Source: Primulina eburnea | Taxonomy: Eukaryota; Streptophyta; Magnoliopsida; Lamiales; Gesneriaceae | Direction of reading: 5' to 3' | DNA length: 64,000 nt | Assembly: GCF_022965805.1 (NCBI RefSeq) | Contig: NC_133103.1 | Coordinates: 29,254,329-29,318,328 of the forward strand | Shown here: piece after piece, positions 47,351-58,094 of the stretch | Layout: every line of letters begins with the position of its first letter | Numbering within the stretch: the first letter of the stretch is position 1 | Translations under genes and position numbers: made by a program | The notes under the pieces: generated by a model | Told to the model about the DNA's origin: nothing | What the model saw: only the letters and a program-made list of their open reading frames with translations | Database searches by the model: none

Positions 47351-50300
47351 CTACATCGCACCATAGTCCAAGTTCTCCCAGGAAAATGGGGCAACAGAAC
47401 TGAGATACGGGAGAACTCTCAGGAACACACATACACAAACGCATACGGCAGCAACAACAAGCAATGAATGAATGAAGGGAGGCTGAAGCAATCCTTGTGA
47501 TTTTAGAAACTTTTTACTGTGTCCAGCAACAAGTGCACATCTGGAACAAGATCTTTTGCCTTGATATAGTTTCGAGGCAGCAGTTTTGTCCTTATTTACC
47601 TCCAACTGGAAAGGAACAATTTCGTTATCAATTGATACCACCACCTGACCCATATTTCTTTTCGAATATTTCCGTGCAACAAGGGAATTATAGGAATTAT
47701 TATTCCTCATCAAGGCATATGCATAAGGAGAAAGTCCATTTGAGTCAAGAAGCGAATTCCAGCAATGCAATCCAATCTAAACAAAAAAGACCATGGAAAA
47801 ACGTCATAACACTTAAAAGAAGTGAGTTAATTCATAATTCTATCCATGACCAAACAACGAAAGCGGGAGGAGAAATAATAAAATGTTGAAAAATCAAAAG
47901 GCATTTTTTTAACTTGTAAAAGCACAAAAATCTTACAAGTTATTGAATAAAACTGAAATACCTCCTTCGGATCACTTGTCAAAGCATCAACGATGTCATC
48001 GGCTGATGATGTACAAGCAGCCAAATGTAAAGGCGTGACACCACCAGGTCCAGCCATATTGGGTACAAAAAAAAACATTTCAGAATTCTTGGTAGAATCG
48101 AAAACAGAGTAATGAATGAGCAGATCAACCATGCGGCGACACCTCCTTTTTACCGCCTTGTTCAAGAGGTGAGATTCTGCTAGCATCTCCAGAGATTCTC
48201 TCGCTAAATTCTCTTTACCCAAGTTAAATTCTACCAGAATCCCCAGGAGGGTTTCGACCAATGCACAAAAATCTGACTCAACAGAGAATATAAGAAGGAA
48301 TTGTAACCGAGAAAGCTTATACTCTGGGCTCGTAAGCAAAGTAGAGTTGTGCTTTCTTTGGAAGAGCCAACCAAGTTCATTCAAGAAATGAAGGGCTTCT
48401 TCCCTGGACATGGTTCTATCTCTTTTCCAAATGTAATTGACACCGTCAGGCACTTCAGCACTTCCAACAATTTCAGGTTCAAGAAGTCTCAATTCTTGGC
48501 AAATGGTGTCATCTGCTATAATTACTGGAAAAATAGTACCTCTGATATTATTTTCAACCTGTTAACACAAAACTGTCATGATACAGAACTCAGCCAATTA
48601 TTTCAAAATTGTTAACATTCTATTTGTACCTCAATGAAACAGCGGCCAAGTGTATTCCGTGTTGCTAGATTAACTTTTAAACTACCCTGAATAAGTTCAT
48701 CCGTAGCTGAGTCTTGGTGTGACAATGCTGGAACCAAACTTGCATTGTATCCAGGTGGATATGTGCAGTATATCCTACACCATTCAGAAAAGTTCTTGAT
48801 GAAAAAATACCAAAGGCGTGACATAAATCATCCAACTAAATCCAATCACATACTTTGTGCCTGGAGCTGTCAACCGTCTTCCTCTCAATAGGAGAGAGGT
48901 ATCTTGTCCTCCCACAACTGCCACAGGTGAGATCCAGATTAATTCTGGTGTACTCCAGCCTCTCCAATGTTTGCAGAGACGTACACTTCCTAAAGTTTAA
49001 TTGCACAAAAGCAACATGAGTACATCGAAACACGTGTAAGGAAAGTGATTGCTATCTAAACTCCAAAAAAATTGAAAACGGCAAGAGAACAAACATTCAT
49101 TAACTGGCTCACAATAACCAGAAAAAAACATTCATTACCATCTTTATGAGAAGCCATTTGTCTATCTGTATAAACCAAAAATCTCCCATTTCCCCAAAAG
49201 TCGACATCTACGCCTCTGACTAAAGATTTCACATACTGAAGAAGATTTTTTTCAAACTGCAAACAGGCCAGGGGCAATAAAGATGGTGGATCATAGGAAA
49301 ATATTGAAATATGATTATTCATGGAAACACACTCACTTGTTCCCAAGCAAAAGATGACATGGACAAATAGATTGAGAGAACAATGCAACCAGGCCTGATG
49401 TAGCTTTCCATTTCGGATGGGCTGGTGGATAGCCAATTGAAGATCTGAAGACAGAGGCAATGTAGACCATCAAAACCAAATATGAATTAAGGTATATTAA
49501 AACTTAAGAATTAAAGTCTAACCTGAGCTCGTAATGACCCAGGCAAATGACTCGGATCCTTATCAAACAATTTGAAAACAATTCGACCAGTTCGATCCTG
49601 GTTAAAACAAACAAACAAGTCATGTTTTCTCTTATCTTACAGTAAAGAGTAAAATTAAGAAGTATGAATACATAAAATAAACAACAATGGGATTAAAGTA
49701 GTTAGTAAAAGAGGAGAGAACATATATCCAGAAATACCTGAACCTATTAATTAAAAAAAAGAAAGAAATACCTGGACATCAGATAACAATCTGGATGGTG
49801 AATGATCAGACCCAGAAGAAGATGAATACCCTGCATGGTGTGGAGAACTTGGAATTGAACCATTTTCATTAGTCCTAACTGAGCATCCAAAGAGCTGAAG
49901 AGATGTATTGCAATCGTTGCTCATGGATGCTTTCATATTTCCTCTACTACTTTGGAAACTGTCATGCTTCGTTGTTTCTTTTGAAGTATGCACTGGAAAC
50001 AAATCATGTACAATAGGTGGTGATGACATTGGTGACCTTCCTTCTGAAGGATTACTACTGCCAGAAGAAAAGCAGTTTTTCCCACCAGATTGTAGTTTCC
50101 TTCCACTGTCATCTTCGGGAGAGGAGCTAAATAGCTGTAATGGCAAACTTGGAGTCTCTTGCACATGGCAATCCACATCTTCCAACGGGTAATGGTAACT
50201 AGTGCCACTCCTTTCTCCCATGGTGGGAATAGGCATTTTCTGTAAATTGACATGTGTGGCTTGGTCAACACAAGGTGACTTGCTTTTCTCAGAACCACTT

Positions 50301-51914
50301 TCCTCAGTGCTAGGGTGAGATTGAATTTCAAATGCATCAGATGACGGAGCTCCAGAAGTTGCCGAAAGAACAGCAAGCAAATCCAAGGTTGATGGTGAGG
50401 AAGCTTTTTCCATCACCTGATTCTGATTTTCAGAGGATGAAAGGTCATGAACACTTGCATTGCTACTTTTCGCAACAGGCAACTTCATTGCTACATCTGC
50501 CGGCAAGGGAAGTGAATTTATTTTATTAAGAATTTGTATGAGCTGATCCTTATTGGGTACTGGTGAGAATTTCCCAATCCTGTCCTCAATGTTCCCTAAT
50601 ATTACATGAGATAGGAGGATTCAGCAAAAGGTAAAATCTACGATCAAGAGTAGTTAAAAGATCAGATCTAGTCCTATGCTTCTAAGAAAATAATCAGTGG
50701 TCCACAAAACTCTTTCTACTTTGAACTCTTCGTGTTTAACTCTACCTTAGCTCTAACTGCATCATTCGTATGACATTAAAGCAAGAGTTTTTTATCACAT
50801 CACACTAGCAAGAATCTAGAAATCTTTTGCCTATATAATTATTTTAGCCCAAGTATTTCTTTCCTGTAAAATTACTTAGACCCAAGTATTCCTATGAAAG
50901 ACCCCTTTACCTTGTGCACGAGCTAGAACTGCCAATAAACTGACAATATCAAGATCACAATTCACATTGTTGTTGCAGTTGTCAGGAACTAACAGCCGTT
51001 GAGTGGTATCATCTGGCTGAGTTTTCCTCCTCCTCCTGTTGTGCCCAGCAAGTCTGCGCCTACAGCTTCTCTTTCCCTCGTCAAATTCTGAAAGGGGGTG
51101 GAACCTGATAAAAGGTAATGAAACCATTAACTTGTTGGCTCAATATGCCCCTAACAAAAAAAAGTACCCAAAAATTGCCAAGAAATGAGAAGAAAGTGCA
51201 ACCTTGATTCGAAAGTCCTTGTAAAACATGTTATAGCTTACTTACATAGTCAAGACTCAACAACAAAATCGAAGAATGCCACAGAATTAGCGCTCGAGGT
51301 CAAATTACCAACCTGCTGCATTGCTGGCAAAACCTTTGCATATGTTTCCCCACCAAAGCCTTACTGACTTTGCTATGAACCTCACATACCTTGTGCCGTC
51401 GGTGATAGTCCTTGGCAGTAGACAGGTCTTCCTTACAATTATCAACTTGACACCTAGGATAATTAGCGCCACCCGGTGATCCGGCTCTTACTCTCTTATT
51501 GGGTCTTGACACAGCTTGTGGCTCCACTACATTCATAGCACCGCTGCTGCAACTGGGCCCAACTCCATCTCCAGCTCCCAGCTTCAAAATTAGATTTTCA
51601 TCATCAGTACAGTCAGGATGTTTAGCATTGTGAGCACTATTTTGTACCTCCGTACTCCTTGGCACGTCTTGTTGGATATGAGGGTCACTTCCCACCAAGA
51701 TTCCATCAGATTGTAACTGTTTGGCCACAAACCTCGAGCTATCCCAATCCCAGGACATAGGATTCCAATTATCAGAAGGGTTTTGATGAACAAAATTAAT
51801 GGGATTAAAAGGTGGACCGCGTTTCTTGGCCATTGGATGCACGTTGTAAAATATTCCAGCATGTGGTTGGGGGATGACCATCGGAGAGGCTACTTGAGCG
51901 CCAGCGTCTTCCAT
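47351..51914 (-). CDS. SPL14: SPL14-like SBP-box transcription factor with ankyrin repeats
   Basis: Ten coding exons with GT-AG borders: 51313-51914, 50911-51104, 49772-50595, 49523-49597, 49337-49444, 49139-49256, 48854-48989, 48630-48774, 47962-48558, 47351-47776. They sum to 3225 nt, 1074 residues, without a break; Arabidopsis SPL14 is about 1035. Start [12 protein letters not shown] is typical of SPL14/SPL16 proteins. The SBP domain (about residues 155-230) has all zinc ligands (CQVDNC.., CEVH, CQQC, then H and C) and the nuclear signal KRSC..NRRRRK. The first intron splits it after QQCSR, the conserved SPL position. The middle is serine-rich. Conserved [16 protein letters not shown] and APGTK regions lead to ankyrin-like segments (about 907-970) and a hydrophobic stretch (1038-1058). 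Family members bind GTAC-core DNA and affect development and toxin response. I see no miR156 site, as usual for this large class. Confidence 0.95.
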
Positions 51915-52830
51915 CTTTCCAAGAGAAGAAGTTAAAATCTAGAACCAAAAGAGAAGTACCTGCACTGATGGAAGATATTGAGACTTCAAACTTGAGGCGG
52001 TTTTAGATCCCAAAGTGAGAAAAGGAAAATCATACAAGAAAATAAAGTTTTCAAACAGAAATATCATACTTGTAAAAGATAAAAGAACTCCTAACATATA
52101 AGTCTACGCTAGCTAAACATTCGCGCGCGCGCGCAGCCACCGCAAAATCACAAGAAGGCAGCTTCCTCTCCCATCGATCCAAATAACCAATAAAGATTTA
52201 AACAAGGAAATTACGAGTCAGGGCCAAATCAGAAATATGTGGGTGTTTGTACAAAGACCAAATCTCAAGACTAACAAATACATAATTTCTTCACAGCTTT
52301 GCATAATTATTGCGGGAAATTAAGCACTGTAGATAAAGCATACCTTCCAAGTATGACTATTACTAAATCATCAGGGTAAACTAATAGCAGTAAACGATTT
52401 CAACAGCATAATTCAGACAAAATAAGAAAAAAGGGAAAAAGTAGGTACCTTCATGAGTCAACAGATTCCATGTACAAAACAGGGCTCGAGTAATCGAGTT
52501 CGACGTATCTCATCTGCACGAACACATACAAATCAAACCGTCAGACCGATTCCCAAGATTCGAACTCCTCCCTACGACAGTCTCCCGAGTTCTTCCGTCC
52601 GATTAAACAAGTGAACAACAAAACTTTTGATGGGTTTCCGGGGAAAAATCGAGTGAATCCAGAAAACGCAGGCATAGGGTAAGAAGAATTACATGAAAGA
52701 GAGATCTGCGGCAACTGTATACAACGCAAGAATGGAGAAAAGGAAAGTGAATAAGCAATAAAATCAACATACTCCGCTGCCACTCTTCCGTGTAAATAAA
52801 TAATAAATAAATTGTAATGTGCGTATCATG
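51915..52830 (-). promoter_or_regulatory. 5' UTR with intron and promoter-proximal region of the SPL14-like gene
   Basis: A likely 5' UTR intron spans 51960-52448 (donor AAG|GTACC, acceptor GCAG|GTACTT), with short leader pieces at 51915-51959 and above 52449. A second upstream intron ending at GTGCAG near 52508 is possible. A (CG)n run at 52121-52134 lies inside the intron. TATA box and start site cannot be fixed. Small ORFs at 52541-52842 could be upstream ORFs or chance. Confidence 0.55.
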
Positions 52831-54192
52831 TATGTAATTCACAACTATCTTTTACTTTTCTCTGTCCTTTCCCTCAACAAAAATTTTCCCACTGCCATTT
52901 TCCTTCTCACTCGCTCATTTATTTTATTGATGATTGATGATTTTATCCAAACCAACAAATAAATTAACAATGTTGACGACGGTAGGCCCGATTCATAGTT
53001 CTTCGTCAACCCGAACTCGAACTCGAACCCAAACCAGAATCGAAATCGTCTTATTCACGGAAAATCATGTAATATTGTTTCATCGAATAAATTAATATTG
53101 TAAAATGGTCGATGAATAAATATAGAAACTCCAAATTTTCCAAAATGGACGTTTTAATACTCAAGTCGTTGTATGGTTGGGCATTTAATTTAATCACATT
53201 AACTTTTGTAGCACCAAAGCCAACTTCTTGATTGAGATGAGAAAAATAAAATAAATCGTAAATTTATATTTTAGCGAATAAAATAAGCTGATGGAATCAT
53301 TCAAAGACCTTCGATATATAAAATCATCAGGGGAACAAGAATGTAAATTATTAGGACAATATAAGAGTTACTCGAATTTTTTGTATAGTTATAGAAATTA
53401 GAATTTGAGAAGTTTTTTTTTATAGCAACTTCTTATATTTAAGAGTTACTCGAACTTTATTTTTGAGCATTGTTGTACCTAAAAATTTTTAGATGATTAA
53501 AAGACTATTTTTGGGAAATTAAGAATTTAGATGTAAGATGAGATTTTAAATATTAGGGAGGATGATTAAACATATCTTGGGAAAATTGTATTAAAACATT
53601 AAATCTTTTACTATAGCTTTTAGCTTCTCCACTTCTTTTAGTCTCTGTTCATTTCTTTTTCAATTTAATCTTCATTTTTTTCCTAAATTATTCATTTCCA
53701 CTACAATACTATGCTGCAAGAATTTCCCGAAATTGTCGATTAATAAAATAATTTGATTTTTGGTCTAGGTTTTAATTTGGGGAAAAACATAAAACATGGA
53801 TTTCAAATTACAGTTGAATATATTTGAAATTAATTTTATTTATGCATGATGTACGAATGAATGTTTATCGTTTTCCAAATGTTATATGTTATGATTGGTT
53901 TTGGACTTCTTTTTAAGTATTTCAAGGTTGAGTTAGCAACCAATAAAAATATTATTGATATAAACAGATCATTCGGGTAATTTTATATAAAAGTTTTATA
54001 AATAACTCGAGTTGATACAACAAATATTTTCATAAAACTAATAACGAAAGCATGAAAGCGGATTAAATGTGCTCGTATTAGAATTGACTGTGAAAAAGAA
54101 GGTAAATGAACATATGTTTCTGGAAGTTCGATGACCAAATATCTATATGTCTCCATTTTTTCTGTTTTTGGAATGTTTCATTAAAAAACTTT
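52831..54192. other. Intergenic region upstream of SPL14-like gene
   Basis: About 1.4 kb of AT-rich DNA. I see no ORF with a recognisable product and no clear element ends. It likely holds the distal promoter. CT-rich text near 52860-52920 is the only compositional feature. Confidence 0.4.
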
Positions 54193-55202
54193 GAATTATA
54201 CAAGCATGCTGTATAAACTCACTCTAATTGAAGTCACACTCTCAATTGGAACTATTGGCATACTCTATTAGTCATGATGACAAGCCATAACTGACACACT
54301 AGAGATCAATTCAGACGACAATCTTGGTGGGTTAACTGCTACAACCATTATTCTTCTCCTTCTGAGTCGAATCGAAGTGAAGATCAAGTCTAGGTGCAGC
54401 AATAAGTTGTTGAGCAAACACATTGATTATTGTTGATATGATGTAGACTTTGAAGTCGTGCTCTGATCTCTGATGTGCTCATTGGTTGAGCACATATGAT
54501 GGTGTAGTGTGAGCATACATATAAATGCTTTTATTTTTGAATTATATAAATTCACTCTAATTGAAGTGACTCTCTCAAGTAGATCTCTTTGCATACTTAG
54601 TCAGTCATGATGACAATCCGTAATTGACACACTAAAGATCAATCCAGACGACAAGCTTGTTAGATCAACTTCTATAACCATCATTCTTCTCTTTCTGAGT
54701 CGAATCAGTATGAAGGTTGAGTCTGGGTTCAACAACAAGTTGCAGGGCGAACACATTGATCCTTGTTGATATGATGTAGACTTTGAAGTCATGCTTTGAT
54801 CTTTGATGTTCTCATTGGTTGAGCACATGTAATGGTGTAGTGTGAGCAAATATGTGAATGCTTTTATGCTTGAATTATACAAGCATGTTGTATAAACCCA
54901 CTCTAATTGAAGTCACACTGTTAAGTGGATCTCTTTGCATACTCAGTCAGTCATGATGACAAGCCACAACTGACCCACTACAGATCAATCCAGACGACAA
55001 GCCTGGTGGATTAACTTCTACAACCATTATTCTTCTCCTTCTGAGTCGAATCAGTATGAAGGTTGAGTCTAGGTGAAACAACAAGTTGCAGGGCAAACAT
55101 ATTGATCCTTGTTGATCTGATGTCGACTTTGAAGTCGTGCTCTGATCTCCAATGTGCTCATTGGTTGAGCACATATGATTGTGTATTGTGAGCATATATG
55201 TG
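54193..55202. repeat. Tandem repeat, three units of about 335 bp
   Basis: Units start with GAATTATA(C/T)AA at 54193, 54539 and 54872 and run 346, 333 and 331 bp; the third ends where LTR M begins at 55203. Shared landmarks are CACTCTAATTGAAGT, CAGTCATGATGACAA, CTTCTCCTTCTGAGTCGAAT and TTGAGCACATATGAT. Minus-strand ORFs in units 2 and 3 (54601-54882, 54947-55195) encode related peptides of about 80 residues beginning MCSTNE; unit 1 has the same frame with a stop. No known domain is recognised. Confidence 0.85.
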
Positions 55203-55700
55203 TGTTAGGATCGGTTGGGGGTGAAAAAGTGTTTAGAAAGGGGGTTGAATAAATACTTGACAATTTTCACAATTTCTTCGAATAATGAATATGTTTTGTG
55301 AAAAACTGAATTCTGGTGGAATCTTTCTTGTCAATGTCAATCAGTTAACTGAGGAAAGTGCAGAAATAAACTGACTGATAGATAGAATAAAAACTGAAAT
55401 AAAGAGACACAATATTTATGGATGTTCGGAGATTTCAAACACTCATACGTCACCCTTTTTATCTCGAAGATATGATATTTACTAAAAGATTTTGATCTAT
55501 ACAATGATTTGCATAAACTCACTTCAATTTTTGGACTTAACAATGTCAAAATTGAAACTCTTAGTTCTAATTTAACTATCAGTACTCAATTGATATGTAA
55601 CTACTTAGCACAAATGATCTATACAAGATCGAATTTTACAGTAGTAAGTTTGTGCTTTTAAGCTCGAAGCATAACCTTGAATGCTATGAATATATATATA

Positions 55701-55751
<51 letters not shown>

Positions 55752-56312
55752 ATAAAGCGTGAGCTTTTGAGAAATATAGAACACTGAGTTTTTGCTTGAT
55801 AACTGATTGCTTGGTTTCTGGATTACAGATTTATCTTGATTGCGGATTCTATCGATCAGCTGATCTTCTCGGCTATTTATAGGTTTGCTTCCAACGGTAA
55901 CAATAAATCCATTTGAAACTTTATATCCGTTGTATAGCCACGTCAACATTCTTCTGACAATTGTACACTATAGTTTTTCTAATATTTAGAGTTCCCACTA
56001 TGCGTTGCAGTATGCTCTTGTACAATTGTCGGTTGATAGCTACGTTGCATAACTGATAACGTGTCAAACTGATTTATCAGTTGACAAAGCCGATAGGATT
56101 AACTGATTGATCTCAATTATAGTTCAACTGATAAGTTTCCAACTGATCATCCGGTTGACTATGTAGTTCAGTTTGCTTGATTTAGTTGCCTTAAATACAC
56201 ACTAATTTTCAGTTCGGGCAACTATCAGTTTACGATTTCTTTTAGTTTTCTTGATCAGTTGTTCATCCTTTTTACGCTCAATTTATCAAACTCCGAAATT
56301 AAGTTTCCAATA
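55203..56312 (-). repeat. 3' LTR (M) of a minus-strand Sirevirus-type element
   Basis: In minus sense the start is TATTGGAAACTTAATTTCGG at 56312, just after a purine tract AAAAGGAGG, and the end is ..CCGATCCTAACA at 55203, about 1.1 kb. It shares its ends, layout and a TCGGCTATTTATAGG region near 55870 (TATA box on the minus strand) with solo LTR L. A long (TA)n run at 55689-55755 lies inside. The internal region of the element lies to the right, at 56313-59402. Confidence 0.7.
55689..55755. repeat. (TA)n microsatellite
   Basis: About 65 bases of almost pure TA with a few TTTA interruptions, downstream (minus sense) of the TATA region of LTR M. Confidence 0.95.
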
Positions 56313-56605
56313 ATTTCCTCCTTTTAGGTGTTTGACAAAACTTAGAATGTGTGAACTGATCAAACTGAACAGTTTGTAGATAAAATAATCTTTTATAAAC
56401 AACTTTTTCAACGTACAGATTCATACAAAGAATAAAAGATTAAAAGAATCTTCTACTGACTAAAATACTCAAAATCTGCCAAGATTTCTCAACTGAATAT
56501 GAAGACTGTCTTCTAACTGATCTGGACTTCATCAATGCTTGGCTCGTTTATCAGCTGGTCCTTGATCAGTCAGTTGACTCAGTCTTTTCTTGGATAGCTG
56601 CTGAT
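56313..56605 (-). other. Sirevirus 3' non-coding internal sequence next to LTR M
   Basis: Short stretch between the purine tract and the TSD of solo LTR N. Rich in CAACTGA/TCAGTTG strings; no ORF. It continues at 58100 beyond N. Confidence 0.5.
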
Positions 56606-58094
56606 TGATCGAGCAAAACTTGCACTGCGAAATCCTTAATAAAAATATGTTTTATATGCTCAAAATTAATCGCAATTGCACGATGTCAAGTTATAGTATA
56701 GTGTACATGAGTACGAGTATCGTTCCACTGAAGACTGTGTTTAACAATTATTATTTTCAGTTATTAGATCTTTAGCAACGAAAAGTGATTGGGTGTTTTA
56801 TTACTACTATAATCAAATAAACATGCAAATAAAAATATTCAAGAATGAAATAATGAAATTATAACACCAAAAATAGTTGATGAAAATTTTATGAGAAATG
56901 AATTTGTTGGGAATATTGGTTCACCTACCCCTCGTTAATTAATTAATTCGTTTGATAATGATTATATGCTTCCGACAGGATTTCCTATTCAATTGAACAC
57001 ACTCTCTCGAGCTATGCCAAACTAATTCTACTCAATGAAGTAACTAAATGTCTTTAATTATTTATCAAGAGTGAATTGCATGTCGATTTATGAAATCCCC
57101 TAGTTTTCGACCCTTAGGACTATGACTATCGGCGCGTATCCAATTTCATATATCTATGCAAATTGTAGATCCATGGATTATACTACTCGTTCCTATCACA
57201 AGCTATTCTCTCGAACTCACTCGCAATATAAAAACGTTGTTAAAGTTAGCTACACTCTAACAACCCGATAAAACAATAGTATAATCAAGAACAAATCAGA
57301 AATCGAGGTGTAAATTAATTATATCAAAGTTTTCGGTAGGATCCCCTTAAATCCCAACAAATAATAAAAGTTTAGCTACTCGAGTTCATATTAAAACTAA
57401 ACAAAACAAAGTTTAAAGAAGAGAAACTAGATCAGAAATACTAGGCGTGACGAAAATCACAAAGACGACGCTCGAAAATCTTCAAATCTTCAATCCAAGC
57501 GCAAAATTCTCTCCAACTTGTGGCGGCTACGAAACATTATGTCTGAATCTCCTCAAAAACGTCCTCCCCCCTTTCCATATCATCCTCTCCTACAAAATAA
57601 GGTAGGGAATCGGACAAGAAATCTTCCCAAAAATAAGTGGCGCTCGGGCGGTAGAATATTACCGCTCGAGCGCCACACTCTCTGTAAAGCACATGAGGAA
57701 TGCGGCTTCTCGCGCTCGGGCGGTAGAGAATTACCGCTCGAGCGCCACATCTTCTGTAACTTTTCTCTTCTTGGATCACTTATCGCGACCGAGCGGTAGA
57801 AAACTACCGCTCGAGCGCCGACCTCTCTAGAATTCAGCTCTTTGCGTGATTTCTCTCGCGCCCGGGCAGTACATATTCACTGCCCGAGTGCTGCCTCTTC
57901 TGCACATTATCTTCTTAGCTTGGCACTTGGCTCCGATTTTAGTTTTCCGGCCATTTTTCCTGCAAATTCGTCACGCACAAGTGAGAAATGATCAAAATGC
58001 ATATGCTTACTCTAAAACGAACAAAATGTATGTATGCACAATGCAAACACACACAAACTAATGCAATAAAACAGCGTAAAAACCACACCTATCA
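56606..58094 (-). repeat. Solo LTR N (Tat/Ogre-like gypsy)
   Basis: A 1489 bp insertion with TGATCGAGC.. and ..CCTATCA ends, flanked by CTGAT at 56601-56605 and 58095-58099, a perfect duplication. In minus sense it starts TGATAGGTGTGGTTTTTACG and near its end has GATACTCGTACTCATGTACA and CTATACTATAACTTGACATC strings, which I associate with Tat-type LTRs (lineage by recall only). A hairpin array is at 57640-57895. The ORF on each strand at 57518-57799 is caused by that array. Confidence 0.85.
57640..57895 (-). repeat. Four long inverted repeats in LTR N
   Basis: Four successive imperfect palindromes of about 36 bp occur at about 57641, 57712, 57786 and 57858. The pattern is GGCGCTCGGGCGGTA, a short AT-rich centre, then TACCGCTCGAGCGCC. 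The fourth has changed arms (GGGCAGTA..CACTGCCCGAG) but still pairs. They lie 200-450 bp after the minus-sense LTR start, in the U3 promoter region. Confidence 0.9.

Noticed and set aside
49751..50506. Separate gene in the large minus-strand ORF
   Set aside because: It is exon 3 of the SPL14-like gene; frame and splice borders join it to both neighbours.
54193..55202. CRISPR-like or centromeric satellite array
   Set aside because: Three units with no spacers, and too few copies for a centromere array; plant nuclear context.
57518..57799. Overlapping ORFs on both strands
   Set aside because: Created by the inverted repeats in solo LTR N; the two strands read alike because the repeats are symmetrical.
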